Source: Argentina anserina (taxonomy: Eukaryota > Streptophyta > Magnoliopsida > Rosales > Rosaceae). From it: a stretch of 64,000 bases of DNA. The position numbers and the translations under genes are program-made. The DNA is taken from positions 21,762,001-21,826,000 of the forward strand of contig NC_065872.1 of the NCBI RefSeq assembly GCF_933775445.1, written 5' to 3'. The notes under the pieces are model-generated. The model saw only the letters and a program-made list of their open reading frames with translations. It had not been told where the DNA came from and searched no databases. The number at the start of each line of letters is the position of its first letter. Position 1 is the first letter of the stretch. Of the stretch, positions 12,331 to 23,123 are shown piece by piece.

Positions 12331-13483
12331 TTTGGTATCAGATCATGATCCTCTGACCGATGGGCTTGCTGAGATGTGGGAAAGTTTCTGTCTTGGAAAT
12401 CTTAGTTTTATAGATTCATGCGTGCGTTCACTTAGAACCGAGATGAGTGAGTTAACCAATCTGACACGGTTTTCTCCATGTTCTTCTGGAAATGGGGTTG
12501 TAAAGCCGGAATTAATTGAGGTTGCTCGGTTTACGTTTGCAAGCATCCAATTTAGATGCTAGGTTTTTGGCTTTGAGTGGACGTTTATCTTAAATATATG
12601 CATGCATGTTTACTGAATTAATTATTATCTTAGAATTATAATTTTAAATTTCGAATATTTATTTTGTTAGTTATTTGGAAATGGGATTTCCAGAAAACTA
12701 TAATTGTTGAGGAATTACCGAAATGGGATTTTCGGGATAATGTATGATTTAATTTATTTCTTCTTGATTATTTACAATGTGATTCTATTTAGTGGTCTTG
12801 GAAATAAATTTGAGAAATATATTTAATGACTTATGGGATATTTGGAAATTGGTTGATTAATTATTCGGGAATGGGATTCTTGGAAATTGTTGTGTATATA
12901 TTGAGATTTATACGTACGGTTGGGAACTGCACTCGCTCTATCTATTCTTATCCGGTATCCTCTCCTTTAACTATTTAAAGCGGGCACGATCAACGGATAA
13001 AAATGATTTTCTATTTTATTCCGGTATCCTCTCCTTTAATCTTATAAAGGGGGCACGATCAACGGAATCATATTCCATTCTATCTGGTATCCTCTCCTGT
13101 AGCAACATCAAAGGGGGCATGATCAACGGATATGAATGATATCTATTTTTTTGATTATGTTAGCATACTATATTACTTTTCCGCCTGGAGGGCAATGCCG
13201 CCCGAGGGGCGAGGTTATGTGATATCACTTTTCCACCTGGAGGGCGATGCCGCCCGAGGGGCGAGGTTACGTGACATTACTTTTCCGCCTGAAAGGCGAT
13301 GCCGCCTGGAGGGCAATGCCGCCTGGAGGGCGATGCCACCCGAGGGGCGAGGTTACATGATATCACTTTCCGTCTAGAGGGCGATGCCGCCTGAGAGGCG
13401 AGGTTATATAGCCGGCAATGAAATGATGATTCAATACCCTCTCCGTGAACGTGACGTGACGATATTGAAAACTTAAAATTTTT

Positions 13484-13523
<40 letters not shown>

Positions 13524-13696
13524 CTGGGGGGCATAGTGTATGACGTTTGTCATTTATTTTGACTAGTGGGGCTAGTCCATTTCCTGATATTTGCTATATT
13601 TATTGTGACTAGCAGGGCTAGTCGGCTTCTAGCCATTCGTAATTATTTATGTAGACTAGCGGGGCTAGTCGGTTCTAGCCATTCGTAATTCGTAAT
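12331..13696 (+). other. Element leader joined to a fragment of a second LTR family
   Basis: About 200 bases after the primer site the sequence changes to a piece of LTR related to the Tekay-type element at 16379. Shared phrases are the stretch after the primer leader (gagtggacgtttat), three ggtatcctctcc ... gggcacgatcaac units (12950-13130), the glycine-type GC-rich repeats and the hairpin GACTAGCGGGGCTAGTC. It ends abruptly at about 13696, where Athila LTR sequence resumes. No gene is present. Confidence 0.6.
13171..13412 (+). repeat. GC-rich tandem repeats inside the LTR fragment
   Basis: About four copies of a unit of roughly 52 bp, each with cttttccgcctggagggc, gatgccgcccgaggggcg and aggttatgtgatatca variants. 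One copy has an extra inner duplication. The Tekay-type LTRs carry only one copy at the same place (17505-17550, 24255-24305), so this is a local expansion. Confidence 0.8.
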
Positions 13697-15143
13697 GAGG
13701 AGAGGTAAGAAAATCAATCATGGCTGCAACAATTAAGACTTTTGCTGCCTCCCTCATTCAAAGGAAGAAATTTGTGCAAAAGAAATTAGCATTAAAGGAG
13801 GAAGAAGATATGTAATTAATGCAAAAGATATGCAATCCTTATAGAAATCAGAATTCTGCCAGTGCCGATCATCCGACTTTGACGGACTCCCCTGGACAGC
13901 TCCAAATGATTGAGAAAATGTACCTTATATGGATGAAAAGCCACGGACGTCTAGTTGAAATTGCCAGTTGGAATCATCTCAATATCTATTTTATAGAGAA
14001 GGTTATGGCCACAACAAGGGACAAAGGTCAGATCTGCCGAATCTAGGAAACCTCAACCAATTTGATTTCAACTTTGTGGACTTTGTGGCCATCCTTCCTT
14101 GGGTTTCTTCCTCTATATATAGCACCTCATTTCCACATAAAATGATCAACCTTGCACCCAAGTATAGCCAAAGGTTTGCCCAACATTCACCAAGAACCAT
14201 AGAATCCGAATTCACCACCCTTCATCATATTTTATGTCCAAAGCTTGGGAGCCTAGGATACCATACTCTATAAGATCTCGTGCTACCTCTGTAAGGAACC
14301 TTGGGAGGCGAATTATAAAGTGTAACTCTATGATCTTCATGTTTAGTTTTTGGGTTTTTATGTTCTTGTTCTTGGATGATTTATGTTTAGGTTTTGTAAA
14401 GTTATTTTTATTCTTGTCTATGAGATATTTGTAACTTTTGAACGACATGATGAATTAAGATTTTCGATTTTAATTCAATGATTTTGGGTTTTATGCCATG
14501 AGTTTCTGTTTATTTATGTTCTTAATTCATTTTCGGTGTGTTCTTATATTGCATGTGTGATTAAGACAAGTAGTTGATGTCGCATATGTTAATAATTCAA
14601 AGTTAAAAACGATTTTGATACAAGTAGTTGATTAATTATTTATCCCCTTTGTTCCTCAACCGATTATGATCTTAAGTTCGACATTGGATAGGTGCTTTAA
14701 ACATGTTGATTTCTCTTTGTGATACGTAATTGCATGAAGAATTGGTATGTTAGATTTCGTAGTAAGACAAGTAGTTGAGCTCGATAATATCCATGTATTA
14801 GGAACCAAGTAGGAACTTGATGCATGATCGAATTTAAGATGAACTATGATACTTACGGCATGAACATGATTGAGAGTAGATTTCGTTACCTTTGTTCTTA
14901 TGTTATTTGTTTGGTAATTGCTTATGTGTTGGTTGGTTGATCACATGTATATATTAGTTTAGGTTTATTTTATGTTTGATCTGAAATATATCTCAAATCT
15001 TTTAAACACTTATGAATTCGTTGTTAAATGTTTGTGATACTTTACCCTGATTGGATCCCCGGTTTGTGAACGATACCCTCTTGCTTTATACTACTAACGA
15101 TGCTTACAGGGTTAATATTGATCTTGAGTAATCGAGCCCATCA
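13697..15143 (+). repeat. 3' LTR of the Athila-type element, second part with a duplicated segment
   Basis: Resumes at aatgaggagaggtaag and runs to GAGCCCATCA, followed by atatc, close to the left target duplication atatt. Its first 540 bases (13697-14236) repeat 10045-10609 from before the insertion with scattered substitutions. The LTR is therefore interrupted and also partly duplicated around the insert. Confidence 0.78.
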
Positions 15144-16373
15144 ATATCCTAAATCAATTACCCATTATTCACTGTACAAAATCTGATGCAACCCAGAAAT
15201 TTCAAAGACCCAAATTGATCAAAGAGACTACTTGTGAAGACGGTTTCATAGCAACACTCCATTTCATCTTCTTCATCAAATCGATGAAAGAGAGAGTCTA
15301 CATGATCACAGAAGGTTTTGTTTGGTCCGGGTATGAGAGGTGGAGAGAGCGAGCAAGAGTGAAAGAGGAGAAACAATATACAAAGAAAAGACAGCAAGCT
15401 TGGCCACTGTCAAAAATGACAGTATGAACCCCAATATGTCTTCCACCGTGGATTTGAAGGATGGATTGGAGAAGGGGAACACTGTCTCTTCTTTCGGTTG
15501 ATTCTCCACGGTGGAATTTGAAGGTTCCACTGGAGATTCTCTAAAGTTTGGGGTTCGGGGAGCCTGGCACGAGTAGCTCCCCTTCTTTTAGTTCATCATA
15601 TTTCAAAATGGGAAAATGAGAATGGGTCCTTTAAAGCCAATGAGATTTCCTGATGCAAAGTTCATCAGCTTATAGGGTTATCAATTTATTTTGAATCACA
15701 TATTCCCATTGGCCAGTTAGAAGACTTCCAAACAAAAAGAAAGAAAGACATAAGATCACATGAAATAAGAGCGTGTACTATACCTTCTCCATATTAGAAA
15801 TTAACTAATTAAGAAAAAGGTTTCAAAGAACATGCTACTAGAGAAGCTCCTAAGCAAGAATTGCTCAACTAAGGAGTCATACATGCTCCTAAGCGAGAAT
15901 CCATAGTAGAGATGATACATACTCCTAAGTGAGAATTGTCATCATGCTAGAGAAGCTTCTAGGCAAGAATTGCTCAACTAGAGAGTCATACATACTCCTA
16001 AGTGAGAATCCCTAGTAGAGATGATAGATACTCCTAAACGAGAATTGTCCTACTAGAGAAGTTCTTAGGTGAGAATTGTCATACTCAAAAAGCTCGTAGG
16101 CAAGAATTGTCATACTCAAAAAGCTCCTAGGCAAGAATTGTCATACTAGAGGAGATAATATCCTTCTTGGCAAATAACCCTTATCAAAGTTCAAAAGAGT
16201 TTATTTTATCTATATTACAATTTTGCGTTTAGGATTAAAATATTAGTGATTAGTGTATAGAGTTTAAGGTTTAGGGTTTTAAAAATTTATAAAGATTTTG
16301 TGTTTAGCGTTTCTTTTTAAGACATGGACAAAAATAGAGTATGAGTCATTGTACATGTCAGTTTGTGTAATTG
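15144..16373. other. Spacer, probably old host sequence
   Basis: No gene is recognised. 15144-15770 is non-repetitive, with no open frame resembling a known protein. A minisatellite occupies 15836-16155. 16156-16373 is AT-rich. This stretch lies between the duplications of the two flanking elements, so it predates both insertions. Confidence 0.5.
15836..16155 (+). repeat. Degenerate minisatellite
   Basis: Repeated phrases ctagagaagctcctaagcaa, gaattgctcaactagagagt, catacatactcctaagtgag and agaattgtcatactcaaaaa alternate with variation. The basic unit is about 30-35 bp, arranged in a higher-order unit of about 120 bp. Confidence 0.8.
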
Positions 16374-16378
16374 ATAAA

Positions 16379-17042
16379 TGATACGACCCCAATCTTTTTA
16401 TTTTCATTAAATAGTATTATCGTCCAAATTTAGGTACGTTCGTAACCGAAATCCGATTTTAGTATTTTGGGGTTCGGATATTCTCAATAAAGTGTCTTGT
16501 CGGAGAAACGCCCATTTAAAAAAGTTACTATTCACGGTGGAGTTTTTGTATTTAGGGGGGGTAAGTTTCCATTTTTAGAAAGGAAGAATTAAAAAAAAAA
16601 AAGGAGAAGGACGATTTCGCAGTAGCCACCCCGACCCCGACCTCGTCACTGTAGCATCTCCGGTTCTCCGCCGTTCGGCCAAAATGTGGGCCGCCGCACC
16701 GGTCCCATCTTGAAGCTTGGAGGGTCGCGATCGATCTGGGTGGGTAGCACAACCACTAGCTCGGTCGTTCGGGAGGTACGACGCCGATAAGATACGGCTG
16801 CCATTTTCTCCTTTCGCCGGAACTCGCACGTCCGGCCACCATAGGAGGTGGAGAGACTCGAGTTGAGGAAACTTCAGACCGACCCTCGACGTAGCTCGGT
16901 TACTGTGAGTGGACTTTTATTTTGAATTAAATGCATGTACGAATATTTATATTTTAAGTGATTTTGGCATTATATGAATTTAATCGCCTTTCTTGATTAT
17001 CTATATATTATTTCCTTTAGTTGTTTTTGAAATAAGTGTGAG

Positions 17043-17080
<38 letters not shown>

Positions 17081-18319
17081 CGCCTTATTTGATTTAATTG
17101 GAAGTTGTGGGTTTTTATCCGGGAACTGGGTTCTCGGAAATTGTTGATTATATGTGAGATTTATATGCACGGTGGGGAACTGTACTCGTTCTATCTATTC
17201 TTAATCCGGTATCATCTCCTTTAATTATTTAAAGGGGGCACGATTAACAGATAAGAATGATTTTCTATTTTATTTTGGTATCCTCTCCTTTAATCTTATA
17301 AATGGGGCATGATTAACAGAATCATATTTCATTCTTCCAGTATCCTCTCCTTTAAGTTTATAAAGGAGATATGATCAACGGATAAGAATGTTGTCCATTT
17401 TCTGTGATTTCCCTCATTTATTATCTTGTGACTAGCGGGGCTAGTTCACTTAGTTATTTTTCTGTGGCCATACTTTTGAGATGATTATGCTAGCATAAGA
17501 ATTCACTCTTCCGCCTGAGAGGCAATGCCGCCCGGGGAGGGAAGGTTATTTAGCCGGCACTGATATGACGACTCAATACCCTCTCCGTGAACGTGACGTG
17601 ACGATATTGAGAATTTGAGATTTCATAAATGTATATGTATATATATTCTAGCCCGAGGGCCATATGGTATGGCATTCCTTATTTCATATTGACTAGCGGG
17701 GCTAGTCTATTCCTTTATTTGTTTGGCATCCTTTATTTGACTAGCGGGGTCTAGTCCTATTTTGATGAGAATATTTCTATTTATGAAAGCTTTTTAATTA
17801 AAATGTGCATGCATTGGATTTTCTTGGTATAAAAGGAAAATTGGAAAGTATAAAATATATCGTTATTTATTGATACTTGATTTTGTCCACTCACTCTTAA
17901 CATTTTAAATGCTTTCCCCTAGACGCTTCGTTTTAAATGCCTAGTTCGTTGGCTTACAGACGTCCTATAGCTACCATGAGGTAGCGTTCTCTTCCGCCGA
18001 CTGCCAGACTGTAGGTTACATGTTTAGCCTACAAGTCATTTGATTTCTTTTATGCCGTTTAGTTGCTCTGATACTTTGAATTTATTTGGATGATTTTCTG
18101 ATGTTTAAGAGGTTGGATTTAAGTTGTGTAACTAAGTTTGAATTATTTGTTATGGAAGTTGGATATGGTTGGATGGTGTTAGAAGTGCAGCTTTTCTTGT
18201 TGGTTGGGTTGGCTACTCCTAAGGGAGGCTATGCCGATTTTTGGATAGGCCCCCTTTATCAGTAGTCTCCGCACAACTTACCCTAGATATTAGGTTAATA
18301 TTTGGGGTGGGTCGTGTCA
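16379..18319 (+). repeat. 5' LTR of the Tekay-type element
   Basis: Starts TGATACGACCCC and ends GGGTCGTGTCA. It contains a TA microsatellite (17046-17079), three ggtatcctctcc ... gcacgat units (17208-17380) and the hairpin motif GACTAGCGGGGCTAGTC with variants (17428, 17690, 17740). It retains about 125 bp (18150-18260) missing from the 3' LTR. Confidence 0.92.
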
Positions 18320-18321
18320 GT

Positions 18322-18333
18322 TGGTATCAGAGC
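18322..18333 (+). other. Primer-binding site, initiator tRNA-Met type
   Basis: TGGTATCAGAGC lies two bases after the LTR end. Confidence 0.92.
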
Positions 18334-18464
18334 TTAGGGTTCCTTCTTACGTTTCCATTGTGTTGCTCTTTTGTTAGTGACACTTAGTGACCTACATGGA
18401 TGGCCGTGTGGCGATACCTCATTTTTCGTATTTACCAACTCTTGTTTGATCCACATGTACTAGT

Positions 18465-19540
18465 ATGCCTCCGCGTAGGCGAACTGTGAACCGTCCCGAG
18501 GAGGGGGAATGTAGTAATGTAGGCGGGTTGCTTGGCACTTTTGAGCGCCTTCTTACGCGAGTGTCAGACCGGATGCCTGGTCACCGTCCGGGGGTTAGAA
18601 GGAAAGATGTTGTGGAAACAGGAGTTTATGAATTTCAGGGAGGTCAGGGTGCTATGGACGCTCATGAGTGGATATTTCGCATGGAGAGGGCATTTGTGGA
18701 TGACGGGGTTCTTGAGAACCAAAGGGTGAGCATGGCAGTGACGTTTCTTGACAGGACTGCCTACCATTGGTAGAGTGGTGTTAGGGTTGAGCACGGGAAT
18801 GATGGTGTGATGACCTAGGAGCAGTTTAAGACCTATTTCTTTGCTCGGTTCTTTGGCCAGGCCCATCGCCACCGGTTGCAACAGGAATTTCTGAGCTTGA
18901 GTAAGGGTGACAGAGAGAGTGTGATAGAGTTTGAATTGAGGTTTACTACTATGGCCTATCATCTTCCCCACCTGTTTGAAGACGAGGCAAGCAAGATTGC
19001 GATGTTCATTAAGGGACTAGGGGAAGTTTATGCTGATAGAATGACCGGTAATGTGTATCCTACTTTTCTTCAGGCAGTGACTGTAGCTATGAATATTGAG
19101 ACTAGGTTGGCTTCAGGTGGTAGACCTCGTGAGTATGGCGGTCCTAGCCAGGGTCCTTCTAAGAGGGCTATATCCTCATCAGGTTCAGGGTCCTCAGTGG
19201 GGAGTGGTGGTAGTTCTGGTTCCACAGCCCGACCCCGGGGGAGTGATCAAAGGAGGTTGGTTAGTGGGCTATCGAGTAGACGCTCTTTTAGTCAGTCTCG
19301 GAACAGTGCGGGAATATATGGTGGAAATGGTGGACTGTCAGCCAGGCGATCTTTCAGCCACTCTCAGAATAGTGGGGGAGGATTTGTTGGTAATAGTGGG
19401 AGTCAGTCCTTCTAGTCAGGACAGTTTTAGTCCACAGGTTGCTATGAGTGTGGGCAGCAGGACCATTTCAAAAGGGATTACCCGCAGTTGTCTCGAGGGA
19501 TGGCACCTCCTTCTCAACAGTCTTTTGGTCAGATGTTAGG
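18465..19540 (+). pseudogene. gag: gag of the Tekay-type element, four in-frame stops
   Basis: The frame opens MPPRRRTVNRPEEGECSNVG and continues with stops at 18771, 18816, 19413 and 19428. The gag domain spans about 18640-19100 (DAHEWIFRMERAF to VAMNIETRLASGG). A Ser/Gly-rich linker and a zinc knuckle at 19440-19481 follow. In the knuckle the final cysteine is tyrosine (CYECGQQDHFKRDY), which would weaken RNA binding. The first two stops lie where related proteins have tryptophan (HWW, TWEQF). Gag would form the particle that packages element RNA. Confidence 0.85.
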
Positions 19541-20110
19541 TGGTGCATCTAGTAGTGGTGCTCGAGCCAATTCCGCTACCAGGGGTGGCACACAGCAGGG
19601 TCGGAGCCAGAGAGGGCGCCCTATGACTCATGCCAAACTGGACGCTATGACTCGGCGTGACGGTCGCATTTCACCGGATATCCTTGGTACGTTATTTATT
19701 TTTGGTCAACCTGCTTTTGCTTTAATTGATCCTGGTGCTACACATTCATTTATGTCTAGTAGATTTGCACTCCATGCTAATGTGCCATCCTCACCACTTT
19801 TGGGTGAATGGTATATGGCTTTACCCTCTGGTGAGATGATGAAGATTCAGTGGGTGTTTAAGGGTTGTGGGGTGTGGGGTGTGGATAAGTGAACATTGTC
19901 TACTAGCGGATCTTATTCCATTAGAAATTGTGGAGTTTGATGTAATCCTAGGGATGGATTTCTTGGAAGCCCATAGAGCAGTGGTAGATTGCTTTCGTAA
20001 GTTGGTGGTGTTCAATAGCCCTGGATTGTTTGAAATCTCCTTTCAGGGGGAAATGAGTTATATCCCGCATGGTATAATCTTGGCGGTTACTGCCAGAAAA
20101 CTATTGGACA
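19541..20110 (+). pseudogene. Aspartic protease of the Tekay-type element
   Basis: Protease cuts the Gag-Pol polyprotein. The catalytic motif reads ALIDPGATHSFMS at about 19722, with proline in place of the Ser/Thr of D-S/T-G. A stop or frameshift near 19890 moves the reading to another frame, which continues CLLADLIPLEIVEFDVILGM and then the conserved DFLEAHRAVVDC. The protein is recognisable but should be inactive. Confidence 0.82.
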
Positions 20111-20149
20111 AGGGATGTCAGGCATTTTTAGCACATGTTGTGAATACTG

Positions 20150-20975
20150 AGGTACAAACCCTGGGGATAGGGGATATTCCCGTAGTGAGCGAATTTGTTG
20201 ATGTTTTCCCCAATGAGTTACATGGTTTGCCTCCTGTAAGAGATATAGACTTCACAATTGAGCTACTCCAGGAACGACACCTATTTCCCAAGCACCTTAC
20301 AAGATGGGTCCGACAGAATCAAGGGAGTTAAAGACTCAACTACAGGAATTAGTAGATAAGGGATTCATCCAACCTAGTTCGTCGCCATAGGGTGCCCCGG
20401 TGTTGTTTGTTAAGAAGAAGGATGGCACCTTGAGACTATGTATTGATTATCGGAAGTGGAATCATGTGACGGTGAAAAATAGGTATCCTTTGCCACGTAT
20501 TGATGATCTGTTTGACCAGTTGAGGGGAGCTACAGTTTTCTCTAAGATTGACTTGAGGTTGGGGTTCCATCAGTTGCACATTAGGGATCTAGACATAGCC
20601 AAAACTGCATTTCATTCCCGTTACAAACATTATGAGTTTGTGGTGATGTCGTTTGGTTTGACCAATGCACCTGCTGCTTTTATGGATCTTATGAATCGGG
20701 TGTTTCGGTCATATCTTGACCGTTTTGTGATCGTGTTTATCGATGATATTTTAGTCTATTCGAAGAGCTTAAAATTGCATGCCAAACACTTAAGGTTAGT
20801 CCTTCAAACCTTGAGGGAGGCGCAACTCTATGCCAAATTCAGTAACTGTGAATTTTGGCTTGAGAGTGTGGGATTTTTGGGTCATATTGTGTCAGCTAAC
20901 GGGATTAGTGTGGATCCCTAAAAGGTGGAAGCTGTTTTTCCAATTGGGAAAGACCTACTAGTGCGACTGAGATCC
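20150..20975 (+). pseudogene. Reverse transcriptase of the Tekay-type element
   Basis: RT copies element RNA to DNA. The entry region reads PVVSEFVDVFPNELHGLPPV at about 20180, followed by a frameshift near 20290. The core frame from about 20300 has a TAG at 20388 in place of the tryptophan of SPWGAPV. It then shows [45 protein letters not shown], the catalytic [11 protein letters not shown] (about 20736) and [15 protein letters not shown] before a TAA at 20919. The two active-site aspartates are intact. Confidence 0.9.
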
Positions 20976-21615
20976 GGAGTTTCTTGGGTTTGGCAGGCTA
21001 TTATTGGCGTTTTGTTCAAGATTTTTCCAAGATAGCAACTCCTCTCACCAAATTGACCCGAAAGAGGGTGAAGTTTGTTTGGTCTGACGAATTTGAGCAA
21101 AGTTTCCAGGAACTGAAAAATCGTTTAACTTGTGCTCCTGTCTTAGCATTACCCGATGATAGTGGTGAGTATGTGATCTTCAGTAATGCTTCTAGACAAG
21201 GATTGGGATGTGTGCTGATGCAACATGGTAACGTAATTGCTTACGCTTCCAGACAGTTGAAACCACATGAATTGAATTATCCCACTCATGATTTGGAACT
21301 TGCTGCAGTGGTGTTATCACTCAAGTTGTGGAGACACTATCTTTATAGGGCAAAGTGTCAAATATTCACTGATCACAAGAGTCTCAAGTATGTGTTCACC
21401 CAAAAAGAATTAAATTTGAGGCAAAGGAGGTGAATGAAGTTGATTATAGATTATGATTGTACTATTGAGTACCATCCAGGGAAGGCTAATGTTGTGGCGG
21501 ATGCTCTTAGCCGCAAGCTATCAGCTAACTTCTCACATTTGAGGATGGTTTGGGTTCCTCTTCTCTTTGAGTTACGGGCTACTAGTGTTGATTTGTCTGT
21601 TGACGACGTATGAGC
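20976..21615 (+). pseudogene. RNase H domain of the Tekay-type element
   Basis: RNase H degrades the RNA strand of the RNA-DNA hybrid. The connection reads [20 protein letters not shown]. The domain follows with [14 protein letters not shown], where the first catalytic aspartate (usually S/C-D-A-S) is asparagine (codon 21185-21187). ELAAVV and [11 protein letters not shown] follow. A TGA at 21431 stands where relatives have tryptophan, and after it the frame continues IDYDCTIEYHPGKANVVADA. A further TGA at 21611 is again at a usual tryptophan (DDVW). Confidence 0.87.
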
Positions 21616-22500
21616 TTTGATAGCTAGTTTCCACGTAAGCCCAGTGTTGATTGACAAGGTACGGGAAGCACAATTCCAGGATCCCTCTATTTGCCGGTTG
21701 AGAGAGCGAGTATTGGGTGGATTGCAAGGCAATTTCTCGGTGAGGAAGGATGGGACATTAATGTTTCAAAATAGGTTGTGTGTACCTAAAAGAAATGAAG
21801 GGCTTAAGCAAGAGATTTTAGATGAAGGTCACAGTTTTGCTTATGCCATGCATCCAGGGAATAATAAGATGTACCGAACCCTCAAGGAGCATTATTGGTG
21901 GCCTAATATGAAGAGAGATATCGCAGCTTATGTGAGTAGGTCCCTAATTTGTCAACAAGTGAGGGCTGAGAGACAGAAACCAGCAGGGTTGCAGTAGCCT
22001 TTGGAAATTCCGGTGTGGAAGTGGGATCACATCACCATGGACTTTGTCTTTGGACTACCCCGTACGCGAAGTGGACATGATGGCATTTGGGTGATTGTTG
22101 ATAGGCTCACTAAGTCCGCACACTTTTTGACAGTTAATAAAAAGTGCAACTTAGAGAAATTGGCGGAGTTATATGTGGATGAGATTGTACAGCTCCATGG
22201 TGTGCCTGAATCCATTGTATCTGATCGAGACCCACGTTTTGTATCCAGATTATGGAGGGAATTACAAACAGCATTAGGAACTCAACTGAAATTCAGCATG
22301 ACTTTTCATTCTCAAACTGATGGACAGTCTGAAAGGACCATTCAGACCCTAGAAGATATGTTGAGATCTTGTGCAATGCAATTCAGAGGGAGTTGGGATG
22401 AGAAGCTATCATTGATGGAGTTTGCTTATAACAATAGTTATCATTTCGAGTATTGGCATGGCCCCTTATGAAGCCTTATATGGGAGGCAGTGTCGCACGA
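21616..22500 (+). pseudogene. Integrase of the Tekay-type element
   Basis: Integrase joins element DNA to the host chromosome. The N-terminal HHCC zinc region is present (HPGNNKMYRTLKEHYWWPNM ... SRSLICQQV), but the first cysteine of the C-x2-C pair is serine (21941-21943). A TAG at about 21996 separates it from the core. The core holds the D-D-E triad: ITMDFVFGLP (about 22034), VSDRDPRF (about 22220) and GQSERTIQTLED (about 22322). A frameshift near 22450 follows AYNNSYH, and the next frame reads MAPYEALYGRQCRTTLCW. Confidence 0.9.
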
Positions 22501-23075
22501 CTTTATGTTGGAATGAAGTTGGAGAAAGAGAATTTGTTGGACCAGATGTTATTTTTAATACAAATGTGGACATCACGGTGATACAAGATAGACTAAAGAC
22601 GGCACAAAGCAGACAAAAGAGTTATGTAGATAACCGTAGGAGAGATTTGGAGTTCAAAGTAGGTGATCGAGTATTCCTGAAGCTTTCCCCTTGGAAAGGT
22701 GTGGTTCGGTTTGGAAAGCATGGGAAGTTGAGCCCAAGATAAATTGGTCCTTATGTGGTCATGGAGCGGGTAGGCCCAGTGGCTTATCGATTAGACCTAC
22801 CCCCTGAGTTGTCTAGAATTCATGATGTGTTTCATGTGTCTATGCTGTGGAAGTTTGTTGCAGACCCTTCTCATGTATTGCAAGAACAACCCATTAGCTT
22901 GAAAAAGGACTTGACTTATGTGGAAGGACCAATCCAAATTCTGGATCGGAAGGAGCAAGTGTTAAGGAATAAGACCATTCCGTTGGTTAAGGTTTTGTGG
23001 AGGAGTCACAATTTGGAAGATGCTACTTAGGAGCCGGAGAATCAGTTTAGGCAACAGTACCCCCATCTATTTTAG
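22501..23075 (+). pseudogene. Integrase C-terminal tail with chromodomain-like end
   Basis: Continues VGDRVFLKLSPWKGVVRFGK, a TAA at 22740, then IGPYVVMERVGPVAYRLDLP and IHDVFHVSMLWKF. It ends IQILDRKEQVLRNKTIPLVK and VLWRSHNLEDAT. A TAG at 23028 replaces the tryptophan of the usual ATWEPE, followed by EPENQFRQQYPHLF. In Tekay/Del chromoviruses this tail is a chromodomain that directs integration to heterochromatin. Confidence 0.85.
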
Positions 23076-23123
23076 TAGCAGGTACGTAATTTCGAGGGTG
23101 AAATTTTATTAGAGGGGGAGAAT

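Larger units (their letters stand above)
4371..15143 (+). mobile_element. Athila-type Ty3/gypsy element lacking gag-pol, with a disrupted 3' LTR
   Basis: The 5' LTR (4371-5842) is followed by an exact Athila/Tat-type primer-binding site. A 3.45-kb internal region without coding domains follows, and then a 3' LTR that begins at 9313 and ends at 15143. The flanks give near-matching target duplications (atatt before, atatc after), which supports both outer ends. The 3' LTR is split by 10610-13696. The internal ends match those of the coding relative at 34135-44846, so this is a non-autonomous deletion derivative of that family or a close one. Confidence 0.8.

Noticed and set aside
13488..13520. 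TA microsatellites at 13488, 17046, 23805, 24384, 47280 and 47662 as possible functional sites
   Set aside because: They are simple repeats of variable length. Those in LTRs are shared family features without evidence of function.
16255..16285. Telomere-like ggtttagggtttt
   Set aside because: Only one to two degenerate copies are present, too few for an interstitial telomere array.
18322..18333. tRNA-like sequence at TGGTATCAGAGC sites
   Set aside because: Only the 12-base complement of tRNA-Met is present. These are primer-binding sites next to LTR ends, not tRNA genes.
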